Positions 17,803-28,099 are shown, counted from the first letter of the stretch. The stretch: 64,000 nucleotides of DNA from an uncultured Rhodospirillales bacterium (GCA_902763185.1 CACWQT010000003.1:62001-126000); one strand, 5' to 3'. Numbers and translations: made by a program. Notes: generated from the letters alone by a model not told the origin.

Positions 17803-19275
17803 TTATTTTAGCACAGCCAAATACTGAAAGGTCGTTGGCGCATAAAGCAATTCAATCAATTCTGGTAAAAACTGCTGCGAATATTTTATTTCTCCGTATT
17901 TACGCATAGCCCATAAATCTACATAGTCTTTGGTATAAATAAATTTGGGGCGATACTGAATAATTAAGTTATTTACATCTAATTTTTGTTCAAGGTTATA
18001 TTCCTGCTCCATTATTGGTAACAGCATATCAAGCCCAAACCAATAATAATGCACATCATTGCGATAAACATTAAAATTCATATCGTATCCGTTCATCACC
18101 AAATCGTTCTTAGTTGAGTTCTTGTGCACAAATTGCGAAAGCCTATAATGCATATAGCTATTATGCTTTTTAGAATTAGCATCAATCCGGTTAAATATCG
18201 CACCCAAATTAATAAACATTATGCACATCAAAATTATTGCGATAACTCTAGATTTATTGATACATTTTTCTGCTATAACACCCAAAATCATCGCTTCTAA
18301 AATCGTCAAAAGTGTGTAATAATTCGGATGCGGTGCAAAATAGAATGCACGCATTAAAAACTCTGCCACATAGAGTATAGCGATTATCTTAAAATATTCA
18401 TTTTCTCTTTTATAAAGAACAACAGATACAATAAGTGCAAGACCATAAATCTCAAGCCATAAATACCGATACCAAAACGACCCGCGCTCAAAGTAATAAA
18501 TCATCGCTTGGTTGAATCGATAATTAAGCTCCACATACTCCGGCAAAATGGCTGTCCACACCAAAAAAAACACAAAAGCACACATAACAATAAGTGTCGG
18601 CACTGAGGCGATAACGGCTGCCTTAATTGTCATCTGTTTACGGATAAGTTGCCACAAGATAATAACTTGCACCACCCCGAGAATGAGGGAAATTTTTTGC
18701 AAAAAGAGAGCAGAAACAGTCCATGCTAAAAACGAATAAACCAAACTTATTGTTCGCTTGTCTTTAAGATAACAAAACCAATAATAGACTCCCATCATAA
18801 AGCACAAGTTCATAAATACATCAGGTCTGAACTGATAAAAATTATATACGGTAATGAGGTTGCCGAGGTATAATGCAATTGCCAACCAACCGCATATTTT
18901 ACTACCGAAAAATAACACGGTTTTATACATATAGAACATAGTCAAGACTGTTGCTGCCGCGCTTATGCCGCGCATCACATAAAAGATAATCACATTATCA
19001 TAAAAAAGACTGACAATCGGCGCGCCCAAATACCACAACAGCGGATTATGATGTTCAAAAAAATCCCGATAGGGGGCTTTGCCGAGGCTGACAAGCCATG
19101 ACGCATGCAGGTGCTCAAATTCATCTACGACCTGAAAACCGCAAAACACAAAAGCATATAAAATAACCAATGCCGCAGCACCGCAAAAAATTTTAATCAG
19201 CCTCATTAGCGCATTGTTATCAAATGCATTGATTTGTGTTTGAAGATTACGATATATTTCAAGAAATTTATTCAT
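17803..19275 (-). CDS. Polytopic membrane glycosyltransferase (PMT/GT39-like)
   Basis: A 490-residue protein with about 10-12 membrane segments. After the first helix comes VDEFEHLHASWLVSLGKAPYRDFFEHHNPLLWYL, read as two adjoining blocks. The pattern of acidic residues in the first periplasmic loop followed by YxDFFxHHNP is typical of GT-C family membrane mannosyl- or galactosyltransferases that use polyprenyl-linked sugars. The ATG directly follows the TAG stop of the FAD-enzyme gene, so the two are translationally coupled. That pairing suggests a surface polysaccharide or glycolipid pathway; the sugar and acceptor are unknown. It differs clearly in sequence from the other membrane glycosyltransferase at 6.5-8.1 kb. 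Confidence 0.75.
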   Translation of the reverse strand: MNKFLEIYRNLQTQINAFDNNALMRLIKIFCGAAALVILYAFVFCGFQVVDEFEHLHASWLVSLGKAPYRDFFEHHNPLLWYLGAPIVSLFYDNVIIFYVMRGISAAATVLTMFYMYKTVLFFGSKICGWLAIALYLGNLITVYNFYQFRPDVFMNLCFMMGVYYWFCYLKDKRTISLVYSFLAWTVSALFLQKISLILGVVQVIILWQLIRKQMTIKAAVIASVPTLIVMCAFVFFLVWTAILPEYVELNYRFNQAMIYYFERGSFWYRYLWLEIYGLALIVSVVLYKRENEYFKIIAILYVAEFLMRAFYFAPHPNYYTLLTILEAMILGVIAEKCINKSRVIAIILMCIMFINLGAIFNRIDANSKKHNSYMHYRLSQFVHKNSTKNDLVMNGYDMNFNVYRNDVHYYWFGLDMLLPIMEQEYNLEQKLDVNNLIIQYRPKFIYTKDYVDLWAMRKYGEIKYSQQFLPELIELLYAPTTFQYLAVLK

Positions 19276-20841
19276 CTAAGCTGTCTTTTTCGATTCGTGG
19301 TAGTCAGATTCGGTATTAACCGACCAAATTTCTTCTCTGTTTTTACATTCGCCCAAAATATAATCAACAGTCTTCATTGCCGCCAAGGTGGAGTGATCCA
19401 TGTTGTTATAGTGGTGCATACCGTTCCGTCCGACAAGATACAGATTCTCTATGCCGTTCACAAAATTCTTAATTTCATCAAACTGATTATAAGTGCCGAA
19501 ATATGCCGGATATGCTTTTTTGACTTTATGCGTATAAGCATCTAACACATCTTTCTTGTCAAAAATACCGATTTTATCCGCCTCTTTAATGGCAAAATCA
19601 ATAAATGTTTTATCACTGTCTGTCCAAATTTTATCCTTTTCGTTGCAAAAGTATTCCAACCCGATCCATACCTTATTTTTAAAATCTTCCACTAAATAAG
19701 GGCTCCAGTTATTAAAAACTTGCACACGGCCAAGTTTAACTTCACGCTCCTGCACATAAATCCACGTATCAGGAACGATATTGTTAATTGTCTTAATTGC
19801 GGTGGTGTTTTTGAGCTTTAATTTGTTAAGCAACACCCCGACTACGCGGAAATCCCGATACATCAAACCGTTTGCAATTTTTTCCACTTTTTCCGGCACA
19901 TCGTTCATCCCGTTGATTAAGTCTTTAACCGGCATGGTAGATATAAAAATATCACCTTCATAAACAGATGTCTTACCTTTGTTATCAACCGCCTCAATCG
20001 CCACAATTTTATCATCTTGCTTAATAATGCGCGTAACTTTTTGCCTCAAAAGGATTTTACCGCCTTTTTTCGTAACATCATCAGCCACACTTTGCCACAT
20101 ATGCCCCGGACCGAATTTCGGATAAAAGAAACTCTCAATAAAGCTTGTTTCAACCGCTTGTCCTTTTTTACCGGTAAGGTTTTGCGCCATTTGCTTCAAA
20201 ACTTTTAAGATAGAAATCCCCTTAATCCGCTGCGCCCCCCAATCAGCCGATATCTTATTACAATCAATCCCCCACAGTTTTTCGGTATAATCCTTAAAAA
20301 ACGTGCGATAAAGCTCGCGTCCGAACCGGTTAATCATAAAGTCTTCCAATGATTTTTCGTTTTTTATCGGGAAGGCGAGAGCATACATATACGAGCATCC
20401 GATTTTAAACATTCGCCACAAACCAAGTCCCTTAATCGTATCCATATTAAGGCTCACCGGATAGTTAAAAAATGTTTTTAAGTAATAAATACGCGAAAGT
20501 CTCGGGCGTTTAAGCATCACCCGATCGGTTTTTTCCGGATTCGGTGCGCCTTTTTTTTTAGAGAGTTCAACTTCGCGCTTTAAGATAATATCATCTTTAG
20601 AGGGCTTTCCTTGGAGAGGCAAAATAGAAAGCCACCAATTAATTACTCTGTCTGATTTAGAAAAAAAGCGATGCCCCCCCATATCAATTTTGTTGTGTTT
20701 ATAATCAAGCGTAGCGCTGATACCACCCACAAAATCGTTTTCTTCTAAGATAACGGGCACAATATCCGAGCGCTCTAAAAGCTCATACGCCGCAGTTAAT
20801 CCCGCAGGTCCCGCACCGATAATCACAGCTTTTTTAGCCAT
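19276..20841 (-). CDS. NAD(P)/FAD-dependent oxidoreductase (protoporphyrinogen oxidase / UDP-galactopyranose mutase-like)
   Basis: A 521-residue flavoprotein. The N-terminal Rossmann motif [16 protein letters not shown] has Gly9, Gly11 and Gly14, followed by an acidic residue and [22 protein letters not shown]. The C-terminal [19 protein letters not shown] block closes the FAD site. This subfamily is common in surface polysaccharide clusters, often near GT-C enzymes as here, and is distinct from true haem-pathway enzymes. The substrate is unknown. The ATG at 20841 has GAGGAG six bases upstream; an earlier ATG at 20865 lies before this ribosome site and was rejected. The stop codon touches the start of the downstream glycosyltransferase. 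Confidence 0.82.
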   Translation of the reverse strand: MAKKAVIIGAGPAGLTAAYELLERSDIVPVILEENDFVGGISATLDYKHNKIDMGGHRFFSKSDRVINWWLSILPLQGKPSKDDIILKREVELSKKKGAPNPEKTDRVMLKRPRLSRIYYLKTFFNYPVSLNMDTIKGLGLWRMFKIGCSYMYALAFPIKNEKSLEDFMINRFGRELYRTFFKDYTEKLWGIDCNKISADWGAQRIKGISILKVLKQMAQNLTGKKGQAVETSFIESFFYPKFGPGHMWQSVADDVTKKGGKILLRQKVTRIIKQDDKIVAIEAVDNKGKTSVYEGDIFISTMPVKDLINGMNDVPEKVEKIANGLMYRDFRVVGVLLNKLKLKNTTAIKTINNIVPDTWIYVQEREVKLGRVQVFNNWSPYLVEDFKNKVWIGLEYFCNEKDKIWTDSDKTFIDFAIKEADKIGIFDKKDVLDAYTHKVKKAYPAYFGTYNQFDEIKNFVNGIENLYLVGRNGMHHYNNMDHSTLAAMKTVDYILGECKNREEIWSVNTESDYHESKKTA

Positions 20842-20937
20842 CTCTATCTCCTCATAACAATACAATCATATACCCTGTATGTATCAGACAATTAAATATT
20901 TTTCAATCACCAAAATGCTGATGTTGATAATAAAAAA

Positions 20938-20958
20938 GGGGAGCTTAATAAGCTCCCC
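20938..20958 (-). terminator. Intrinsic terminator after the outer-membrane barrel gene
   Basis: GGGGAGCTT (20938-20946) and AAGCTCCCC (20950-20958) form a perfect nine-pair stem with a three-base loop. Read on the minus strand it is followed by six T, placing it 26 bases after the stop of the barrel gene. Confidence 0.93.
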
Positions 20959-20983
20959 GTTACTCTAGTATCAACTGATGATA

Positions 20984-21814
20984 TTAGAACAAGAACTTAA
21001 CATGAAGACCAAGTTCATATGTGGTGCTATCATGATATTTAGCAATACCGTCGGACTTATCTTTGCTATCCATCAAATAAGAACCATAAACACCGATAAC
21101 AACATTGTCTTTGAGGTAGTAATCAGCTGAAGCATCTAACCACCACTCAGTTGAGTTCTTTTCAAACCGATCTTTGTTGTTTTTGTCCCATTCATAGCGA
21201 ACAGCGCCATCCAAAGCCCACTTTCCGGTAAATTTATGAATACCTGCACTTATGGATTGCTCTAGCGGTCTGTGGTTGTCATCAATTACGCTATCAATGC
21301 TGTAAACGATATAAGGTGTAATACCGTTACCCAAATCCAAACCGGCTTTCAAGTCTAAACCAAGATCTTTTTGCCACTTGTTTCCTCTATCATTCCTTAA
21401 ACTACGTTTACCATAGTAATCATGCGGATCAGATGTTGTATAGTTAACAGCAGCCTGAAGCAATACATCATCTTTGCGTGTATTGTATTTTGCGCCTACA
21501 TTATACATAAAGTTATGGTCATTGTTGTAGTGACCTTCTTTATCAAATTCATTCATAATACCGGCATTAACACTGAATTGGTCAGTAACACCATATTCAA
21601 TAAATTCTTTAGCATATAATCCATCATCTGCTCTGGAACGCGAAAACCCTGGAGCTGTAAATTTGGATTTGGCACGTGTCATACCAATACTTGTGTCGGA
21701 AGAAATCTGGCCTTTGCCCGGAACAGCAAAAGCACCGGTAATATCTTGAGCAGCCATTGCTTGAGAGGAAATCAAAAGAGCAGCGCCTGCTAATAACATA
21801 GTTTTGTAGTTCAT
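20984..21814 (-). CDS. Small outer-membrane beta-barrel protein
   Basis: A 276-residue exported protein. Residues 1-21 are a signal peptide ending AMA/AQD. The mature part alternates hydrophobic and polar residues in about ten strands with many aromatic girdle residues, and ends in LGLHVKFLF: a terminal Phe is the recognition signal for BAM-dependent outer-membrane insertion. Periplasmic and loop segments are rich in Asp, Lys and Asn. No specific porin family was recognised; the strand count is an estimate. It is a single-gene unit with its own terminator. The leader carries a perfect ATAACC/GGTTAT inverted repeat just upstream of the ribosome site (AAGGAG), which may regulate expression. Confidence 0.75.
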   Translation of the reverse strand: MNYKTMLLAGAALLISSQAMAAQDITGAFAVPGKGQISSDTSIGMTRAKSKFTAPGFSRSRADDGLYAKEFIEYGVTDQFSVNAGIMNEFDKEGHYNNDHNFMYNVGAKYNTRKDDVLLQAAVNYTTSDPHDYYGKRSLRNDRGNKWQKDLGLDLKAGLDLGNGITPYIVYSIDSVIDDNHRPLEQSISAGIHKFTGKWALDGAVRYEWDKNNKDRFEKNSTEWWLDASADYYLKDNVVIGVYGSYLMDSKDKSDGIAKYHDSTTYELGLHVKFLF

Positions 21815-21844
21815 GATAAAACTCCTTAATCTAGTTTCAAAAGT

Positions 21845-21860
21845 ATAACCTAGAGGTTAT
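21845..21860 (-). promoter_or_regulatory. Perfect inverted repeat in the barrel-gene leader
   Basis: ATAACC-TAGA-GGTTAT is a perfect six-pair inverted repeat about 30 bases before the start codon of the outer-membrane barrel gene. It could be an operator or an RNA hairpin near the ribosome site; nothing in the sequence decides between these. Confidence 0.4.
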
Positions 21861-21953
21861 GACAAAAATATATACGCCAAAACGTTAATAAAAAGTAAAT
21901 TAGTCTTTTCGCCTTATAACATAATGTTTCAGAATATTTTGCATAACAAAAAA

Positions 21954-21973
21954 GAGCCCTCATAAGAGAGCTC
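21954..21973 (-). terminator. Intrinsic terminator after pgk
   Basis: On the minus strand GAGCTCTC and GAGGGCTC pair over eight positions (one G-U) around a four-base loop and are followed by a T-run. On the plus strand the same arms have a C-A mismatch, which supports minus-strand use, 38 bases after the pgk stop. Confidence 0.85.
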
Positions 21974-22011
21974 TCAATACTTGCCTTTATACGATAGAGG
22001 CGTGCAAAATA

Positions 22012-23244
22012 TTATATTGCCGCTTTTACCGCATCACGTGCCATCACAGCAACGCCCGGTAGTTCCTTCCCTTCCATCCATTCAAGGAAAGCACCGCCAG
22101 CGGTAGAAATATATGTAAACTTATTGGCAACACCGGCATTTTCAAGTGCAGAAACAGTATCACCGCCACCGGCAACAGAAGTCAATTTACCGGCTTGGGT
22201 TAACTCAGCCGCATGTTGAGCAACTTTGTTTGTTGCATTATCAAACGGCTTCATTTCAAACACACCCAAAGGACCGTTCCAAACCAAAGTCTTGCATTCA
22301 TCAAGTTTAGCGTTAATGGCGGCAATCGTCTTTTCACCAACGTCTAATAAGCTCCAACCTTCCGCTGGAATGTTTGTTAAATCAACAGTCTTATGCTCGG
22401 CCATCGGCTTAAATTCCTTAGAAACAACCACATCTTGCGGTAAAATGATTTCACAGTTATTAGCCTTTGCAGTTGCCATAATTTCTTTAGCGGTATCAAG
22501 CATATCCATTTGCACCAAAGAATTATTTTCGTTAATGGTGTCAATGCCGTTAGCTTTCATAAAGGTATGAGCCATACCGCCGGAGATAACGAGTTTATCA
22601 ACCTTTTTAACAAGGTTATTTAACAAATCTAACTTTGTAGAAACCTTAGACCCGCCAACAATAGCAATCAAGGGCCGAACCGGATTATTCAAGCCGGTTG
22701 TTAAGGCATTAACTTCTTCTGCCATCAAAAGACCCATTGCAGATGGAATTTGTTGTGCCGCGGCAACCATAGAAGCATGTGCACGGTGAGCGGTAGAAAA
22801 CGCATCGGAAACATATAAATCAGCAGGCTTTACTAATTCTTTGGCAAATGCTTCATTACCTTTCTTCTCTTCATCATAAAAGCGCAGATTTTCCAAGAGC
22901 AAAACTTCGTCTTTGCCCATATTGTTAACGGCATTTTGCACTTTTTCGCCAATGCAGTCGTCAACAAAAGTAACCTTTTTACCCAAAGCCTTCTCTAAAT
23001 CTTTAACAATGTGAGAAAGAGAATTTTTCATATCACCTTTGCCCTCAGGGCGACCAAAGTGAGAAATAACCACAACTTTTGCCCCGTTATTCATTAAGGT
23101 TTGAATAGTCGGCACTGTGCGGTCAATACGAGCAGTATTGGTCACATTAAAATTTTCATCCATCGGCACGTTCAAGTCAGCACGAAGCATAACGACTTTG
23201 CCGTTCAAATTTCCTAAATCTTTAATTGTTCTGTATTCTGTCAT
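22012..23244 (-). CDS. pgk: Phosphoglycerate kinase
   Basis: A 410-residue glycolytic enzyme that transfers phosphate from 1,3-bisphosphoglycerate to ADP. The N-terminal substrate segment VMLRADLNVPMD, the hinge-region GGSKVSTKLDLLNNLVKKVD, the NGPLGVFEMKPFDNAT loop and the nucleotide-binding SVAGGGDTVSALE motif are all present. Length fits the family. It follows gapA in the same direction with a 66-base spacer holding a stem-loop, and ends at a strong terminator, so the two form a gapA-pgk operon. Confidence 0.98.
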   Translation of the reverse strand: MTEYRTIKDLGNLNGKVVMLRADLNVPMDENFNVTNTARIDRTVPTIQTLMNNGAKVVVISHFGRPEGKGDMKNSLSHIVKDLEKALGKKVTFVDDCIGEKVQNAVNNMGKDEVLLLENLRFYDEEKKGNEAFAKELVKPADLYVSDAFSTAHRAHASMVAAAQQIPSAMGLLMAEEVNALTTGLNNPVRPLIAIVGGSKVSTKLDLLNNLVKKVDKLVISGGMAHTFMKANGIDTINENNSLVQMDMLDTAKEIMATAKANNCEIILPQDVVVSKEFKPMAEHKTVDLTNIPAEGWSLLDVGEKTIAAINAKLDECKTLVWNGPLGVFEMKPFDNATNKVAQHAAELTQAGKLTSVAGGGDTVSALENAGVANKFTYISTAGGAFLEWMEGKELPGVAVMARDAVKAAI

Positions 23245-23267
23245 CTATTTATCCTAAATATTAAACA

Positions 23268-23295
23268 ATCCCCGCCTTTAATCAAAGACGGGGAT
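23268..23295 (-). terminator. Intercistronic stem-loop between gapA and pgk
   Basis: ATCCCCGCCTTT (23268-23279) and AAAGACGGGGAT (23284-23295) form an 11-pair stem with one mismatch and a four-base loop, starting 15 bases after the gapA stop. On the minus strand the sequence after the stem is only moderately T-rich. It is therefore likely a partial terminator or an mRNA-stabilising hairpin that sets the gapA:pgk ratio. Confidence 0.6.
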
Positions 23296-23310
23296 AAGCT
23301 TTATTATCAA

Positions 23311-24366
<1,056 letters not shown>

Positions 24367-24386
24367 TCATTCTAAAAATCGTGTGT

Positions 24387-24414
24387 AAAATATCACGAAT
24401 TATTAAATTTTCAA
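24387..24414 (-). promoter_or_regulatory. Sigma70-type promoter of gapA-pgk
   Basis: On the minus strand TTGAAA (24414-24409) and TATTTT (24392-24387) are 16 bases apart. The predicted start of transcription is near 24380, giving a gapA leader of about 60 bases. Confidence 0.6.
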
Positions 24415-24469
24415 GTGAAATTTAAAAAAGAGGTCTGTAATGCCCAAAGTTATCCCCAAAAAGCAACAA

Positions 24470-24500
24470 AAAATCCCGTCTGAAAATAAGACGGGATTTT
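24470..24500 (-). terminator. Intrinsic terminator after the 1150-residue repeat protein
   Basis: AAAATCCCGTCT (24470-24481) and AGACGGGATTTT (24489-24500) form a perfect 12-pair stem with a seven-base loop. It lies 20 bases after the stop of the large minus-strand gene, and T residues follow on that strand. Confidence 0.93.
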
Positions 24501-24519
24501 AAGAACAAAGTAGCAGAAA

Positions 24520-27500
24520 CTATTTTGTCTGAACCCAATGTTGCAAATACGGATTTGTATTTGGATCTTTCATCAGAGCCTCTTCACGAGCTTTCTTTTT
24601 AGCCGCTTCCTTTGCTTTCTTTTTCGCTGCTTTTTGTTCAGCCTTTGTCAAAGATTTGGGCGCTTGATCTTGGCTCACATAAACACTGCTTGTATTGGAA
24701 GCGGCTTTATTACCGGCATCTAAAGCCTCGCCAACCGTGGCAGAGCCTGTATCTGTGATTCCGGTTATAGAGCCGTTGCTGGAAGTAGAAACATGACGCT
24801 TACTCACCTCAATACCCTTAATTTCAGTCATATTAACTTCTTTATAGTCATTAGCATAAACACCTAATCTTAATGCAGGTTGAGTGCGTGGTGCCATATA
24901 AACTTGTTCCAAATAAGGTGCATTCGGATTTGCAACAAAGCCACTACCACCTTGTTTGAAGGTTGGAACACCTTTTTCATCACACTCTTTACCAACTTTA
25001 TAAGCAGAATTGACTGTGTGGTTATTTGGATCGCCTTTAACATTATCAATAACACCATTGATATGAACAGCTTCCAACAATTCTCTGATAATAGGAGTTT
25101 CTTCAGCGCTAAAGGTATCTTTACAATCCTTAATTCCTTTAATAAAGTTCAACATTGACAAGACTTGCGGACGGAATTTTGCAAAATCACCATTAGGCTT
25201 AACGCTCCATTTCATAGAATATCTAAGGGCTAACATAAATTCGTCATAAGTTAATCCCTCAGCGGCACCGCCTTTAGCAGAGATTTCCGGATGTTGTTCA
25301 TATACAATTCTACCGGCGTCATAAACTTTAGAGCCGAAGTATTTTATAACTCTTTGACGAGCTTCTGCGGAAATACTCGAGTAATCAACACCACCACGTC
25401 CGGATTCTGGACCAAATGCTGCCGAAGTACCATCCGGAATACTATCTTTTTCAGGTCTTAAGTAATCAAAACCGATTGTATCAACCGGAAGTGCAAAAGT
25501 ATCGTTGCTGATATTGCTGGTCAAAGTTGAATTAGCTTGAGCATTTTTCACACTATCAGATGCAACAGCTGTGGTATCAGATTTGATTTCACCTGCAACA
25601 CCCAATTTAAGACCTTCATCTGAGGTCGCCGTAGAAGTTGTATAAGTTGTGGTAGCAGTAGATGATGTATTTGAATAAACCACACTTGAATTACTTGCGG
25701 CATTCTCACCGGTCTTAACAGCTTCACCTGTAGATGATTCACCAACTTTTGTAACGGCAGTTACATCACCTTTGTCATTAGTAGAAACATTTTGCTTGGT
25801 TAAGGTAGTTGCACCATTAGCCATATCACCAGAAGCATTGCCACCGGCAACACCTAATTGCAAATCAGGAGCAGCGGTAACAGTGGAAGTAGAATCAGTT
25901 TTTGCTTCAGCACCAGCAACACCCAAGTGAAAATCAGAAACATTCTCTGCATTGGTTTGAGTTTTGTTTTCGCTTACAAAAACAGTGCCTTTATTGTTGG
26001 CCGCATTACTACCGGCATCCAAAGCTTCATCAACTGTGGCAGGACCTTTGTTGGTAACAGCAGTTGTATTACCATCACTGGAAGTAGATGTGTTACGTTT
26101 TGCCAACTCAACTGATTTGATCTCTTTCTTGTTAACTTCTTCATAGTTACTAGGAGCAGTGCCAAGTTTCAAATCTTCCTCTTGAGTGTTATCATTGCCG
26201 TCAGGAATATTATTCTCTTCTTCTTTCTCTTCTTTTACTTCCTCTTTAGGAGTTTGAACAGAACCGAAAGATTTAACATCTTCACCGCAATCAGGTCTGT
26301 TGGCATACGGATTATTAACGATTCTGCCGTTCAGATCAACAGGAATAGCTGTATCAAACAACAATTGCATATCGCCTTTCATGCCTTCAATGTATTCAAA
26401 CTCTTGACCATTACAAGGACGATCTAAGGCGCTCATAACATTTTGTGCTGCAACATAGGCATCGCGCACAGTCCCATCTTGATTATATTGGAATCCCAGT
26501 TGTTGGCGAACTCTTCTTAATAAAGCATCAGGGGAAACTTGCGTAGCAACTGAATCACCTTTATGTTGGAATGTTGGAAGAGAATCTTGGATCAATGCCG
26601 CATTTCGATACATTCTGTCAAAACGTGCCGAATCAAGATGGTTGTAGTAATACAAAGTTGCTGCATAATCATCTTTACCTGTATGATACTTCATATCTGC
26701 ATTCCACTCATGCGGAACAGCCATATTCATGATAGAATCACGGTGAGCTTTTTTAGCTGCATCTGCTTTCGCTTTAGCATCTGCTTTGGCTTTATCTTCA
26801 GCAGCTTTCTTCTTTTGAGCTTCGGCAAAAGAGGCAGCTTTGGCTTTTTCTTCAGCCGCTTTCTTCTGCGCTTCAATTTCTTGTGGTGTTAAAGTTTTTG
26901 TATCTCCGGAATTAGAACAACTGGTTAAGAAGGTTGAAACAGTCATCAACCCAACCAAAACAGCAGCTTTGCCTCTCGGCTTCATTTGATGTAAAGTAAA
27001 CTCTGCACTGGCAACTTTTGTTTTTGCATAAATAGAAACTTTCTTTGCAAATCTATTCCATTTCGCTTGTGCTTTGTTGCAAACCTTTTCAACGCTCTCT
27101 TGAGAAATGCTGATTTTCTTTGTAAAATCCCAAGCACTTTTCATTTTTTGACGGAATGTAGCTAAAGGTTTTTCGGAATTTGTCTTGATTGCTTCAATAA
27201 CAGCTTCTTCGCGACCTTCATTAATTTCATCTAATCTCAAAGAAATAATGTGGGCCTTTGTTTGCTCTTTAACTAAATCCTCAACAGATTGCTCACTGAC
27301 ACCATTTTCTGCCATATTTTCAGCAACATTCGTTGCCGCAGCATAAGTCACACCTTGCAACGCCATTTCATTAGCAGCTTCTTGAGCTTCAGGAGCTACA
27401 TTATCAAAGGTAACAGGAGTTGCTTTTTGAGCTTGCTGAACTTCTTTGTCTTTGGCAACATTTTCAACAACTTGTTGAACATCTAATTGCTCAAAATAAG

Positions 27501-27972
27501 CCAAACCTTCTTCGCTGACTTTTGCTAAAGTTTCATCATCTGCATCATTAAAGGAAGTATTTGCTTCCGCAAACTTAATCAATATGGCGGCAAATTCCGG
27601 ATCTGTTGTATCTGCTTTCAAAAGTTCAATCGCTTGCTCAAACGTTCTTCTATCAACTTTGCCTTTGACGCATCCGCCGACAATATTATAAGCTTCTGTT
27701 AAATCTAAAGATTTTTTAACTTTAGGATTTTGTTTTGCTCTATCTTCTTGCAAAAGTTTTGCAAATTGAGCATCATCTCTTTGCACCATTTCTAAAGCGT
27801 GCTTATAAATAAGGATACGCTTCTCAGAGAAGTTTGAATGAATTTGTTTATATCCGCCGACAATAGCATAAGCGTCAGCTAAGGACATCTCTCTAATTTC
27901 CTTAAAGACTACAGCCTTCTTCTGAGTTTGAATTTTACCATTACTAAAACGTTTTTGACGAATTTTAGTCAC
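24520..27972 (-). CDS. Large repeat protein of unknown family with internal lipoprotein-like signal
   Basis: A 1150-residue protein that was not recognised. The start is GTG at 27972, with AGGAG eight bases upstream; the ATG at 28020 falls inside the promoter and can be excluded. Parts seen in order: a basic N-terminus; two related helical units of about 50 residues (about 28-80 and 90-140) sharing AYxIVGG; a Glu/Ala/Val-rich helical region; at about 330-352 a stretch that looks exactly like a lipoprotein signal (MKPRGK, hydrophobic core, LTSC with Cys352); a Lys/Ala/Glu-rich TolA-like helix; a Cys-containing mixed region; three Ser/Thr/Asn-rich repeats of about 70 residues, each headed LxLG; a helical domain between repeats 2 and 3; and a Lys/Ala-rich C-terminal helix. 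No ribosome site precedes the internal Met, so this reads as one chain, perhaps anchored at the internal segment. It is a single-gene unit with its own promoter and terminator. Confidence 0.85.
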   Translation of the reverse strand: MTKIRQKRFSNGKIQTQKKAVVFKEIREMSLADAYAIVGGYKQIHSNFSEKRILIYKHALEMVQRDDAQFAKLLQEDRAKQNPKVKKSLDLTEAYNIVGGCVKGKVDRRTFEQAIELLKADTTDPEFAAILIKFAEANTSFNDADDETLAKVSEEGLAYFEQLDVQQVVENVAKDKEVQQAQKATPVTFDNVAPEAQEAANEMALQGVTYAAATNVAENMAENGVSEQSVEDLVKEQTKAHIISLRLDEINEGREEAVIEAIKTNSEKPLATFRQKMKSAWDFTKKISISQESVEKVCNKAQAKWNRFAKKVSIYAKTKVASAEFTLHQMKPRGKAAVLVGLMTVSTFLTSCSNSGDTKTLTPQEIEAQKKAAEEKAKAASFAEAQKKKAAEDKAKADAKAKADAAKKAHRDSIMNMAVPHEWNADMKYHTGKDDYAATLYYYNHLDSARFDRMYRNAALIQDSLPTFQHKGDSVATQVSPDALLRRVRQQLGFQYNQDGTVRDAYVAAQNVMSALDRPCNGQEFEYIEGMKGDMQLLFDTAIPVDLNGRIVNNPYANRPDCGEDVKSFGSVQTPKEEVKEEKEEENNIPDGNDNTQEEDLKLGTAPSNYEEVNKKEIKSVELAKRNTSTSSDGNTTAVTNKGPATVDEALDAGSNAANNKGTVFVSENKTQTNAENVSDFHLGVAGAEAKTDSTSTVTAAPDLQLGVAGGNASGDMANGATTLTKQNVSTNDKGDVTAVTKVGESSTGEAVKTGENAASNSSVVYSNTSSTATTTYTTSTATSDEGLKLGVAGEIKSDTTAVASDSVKNAQANSTLTSNISNDTFALPVDTIGFDYLRPEKDSIPDGTSAAFGPESGRGGVDYSSISAEARQRVIKYFGSKVYDAGRIVYEQHPEISAKGGAAEGLTYDEFMLALRYSMKWSVKPNGDFAKFRPQVLSMLNFIKGIKDCKDTFSAEETPIIRELLEAVHINGVIDNVKGDPNNHTVNSAYKVGKECDEKGVPTFKQGGSGFVANPNAPYLEQVYMAPRTQPALRLGVYANDYKEVNMTEIKGIEVSKRHVSTSSNGSITGITDTGSATVGEALDAGNKAASNTSSVYVSQDQAPKSLTKAEQKAAKKKAKEAAKKKAREEALMKDPNTNPYLQHWVQTK
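24664..26172 (-). repeat. Three 70-residue coding repeats within the large unknown protein
   Basis: Copy 1 (25963-26172), copy 2 (about 25660-25863) and copy 3 (24664-24873) encode units starting LKLGTAPSNYEEVNKKEIK, LQLGVAGGN and LRLGVYANDYKEVNMTEIK. Each then holds an NxSTSSxG-like block, a GxxTVxEALDAGxxAA block and a TVFVS-like end. Copies 1 and 3 are closest although about 1.1 kb apart; copy 2 is more divergent. The LxLGVAG heading occurs twice more without a full unit. Confidence 0.8.
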
Positions 27973-28008
27973 CTTTTTTCTCCTGTTAAAATACTTAAAT
28001 TTAAAGGC

Positions 28009-28037
28009 AGTATATACCATTTTTTTATTAAATTCAA
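28009..28037 (-). promoter_or_regulatory. Sigma70-type promoter of the large repeat-protein gene
   Basis: On the minus strand TTGAAT (28037-28032) and TATACT (28014-28009) are separated by 17 bases, giving a transcription start near 28002 and a leader of about 30 bases to the GTG start. A TTGACA sequence lies further upstream but at an unsuitable distance. Confidence 0.65.
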
Positions 28038-28099
28038 CCCCTTTTTTGTCAATTTTTAAATTTTTTTAAAAAAATGTCAAAAGGGAGCATAAAAATCAG

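Noticed and set aside
26914-26983. Internal Met as separate start of a lipoprotein within the large unknown gene
   Set aside because: The sequence before the Met has no ribosome site or promoter and the frame is open far upstream, so one long protein is more likely. The possibility is kept as a finding.
27973-28020. Upstream ATG start at 28020 for the large unknown gene
   Set aside because: It falls between the -35 and -10 boxes of the predicted promoter and lacks a ribosome site; GTG at 27972 has both in place.
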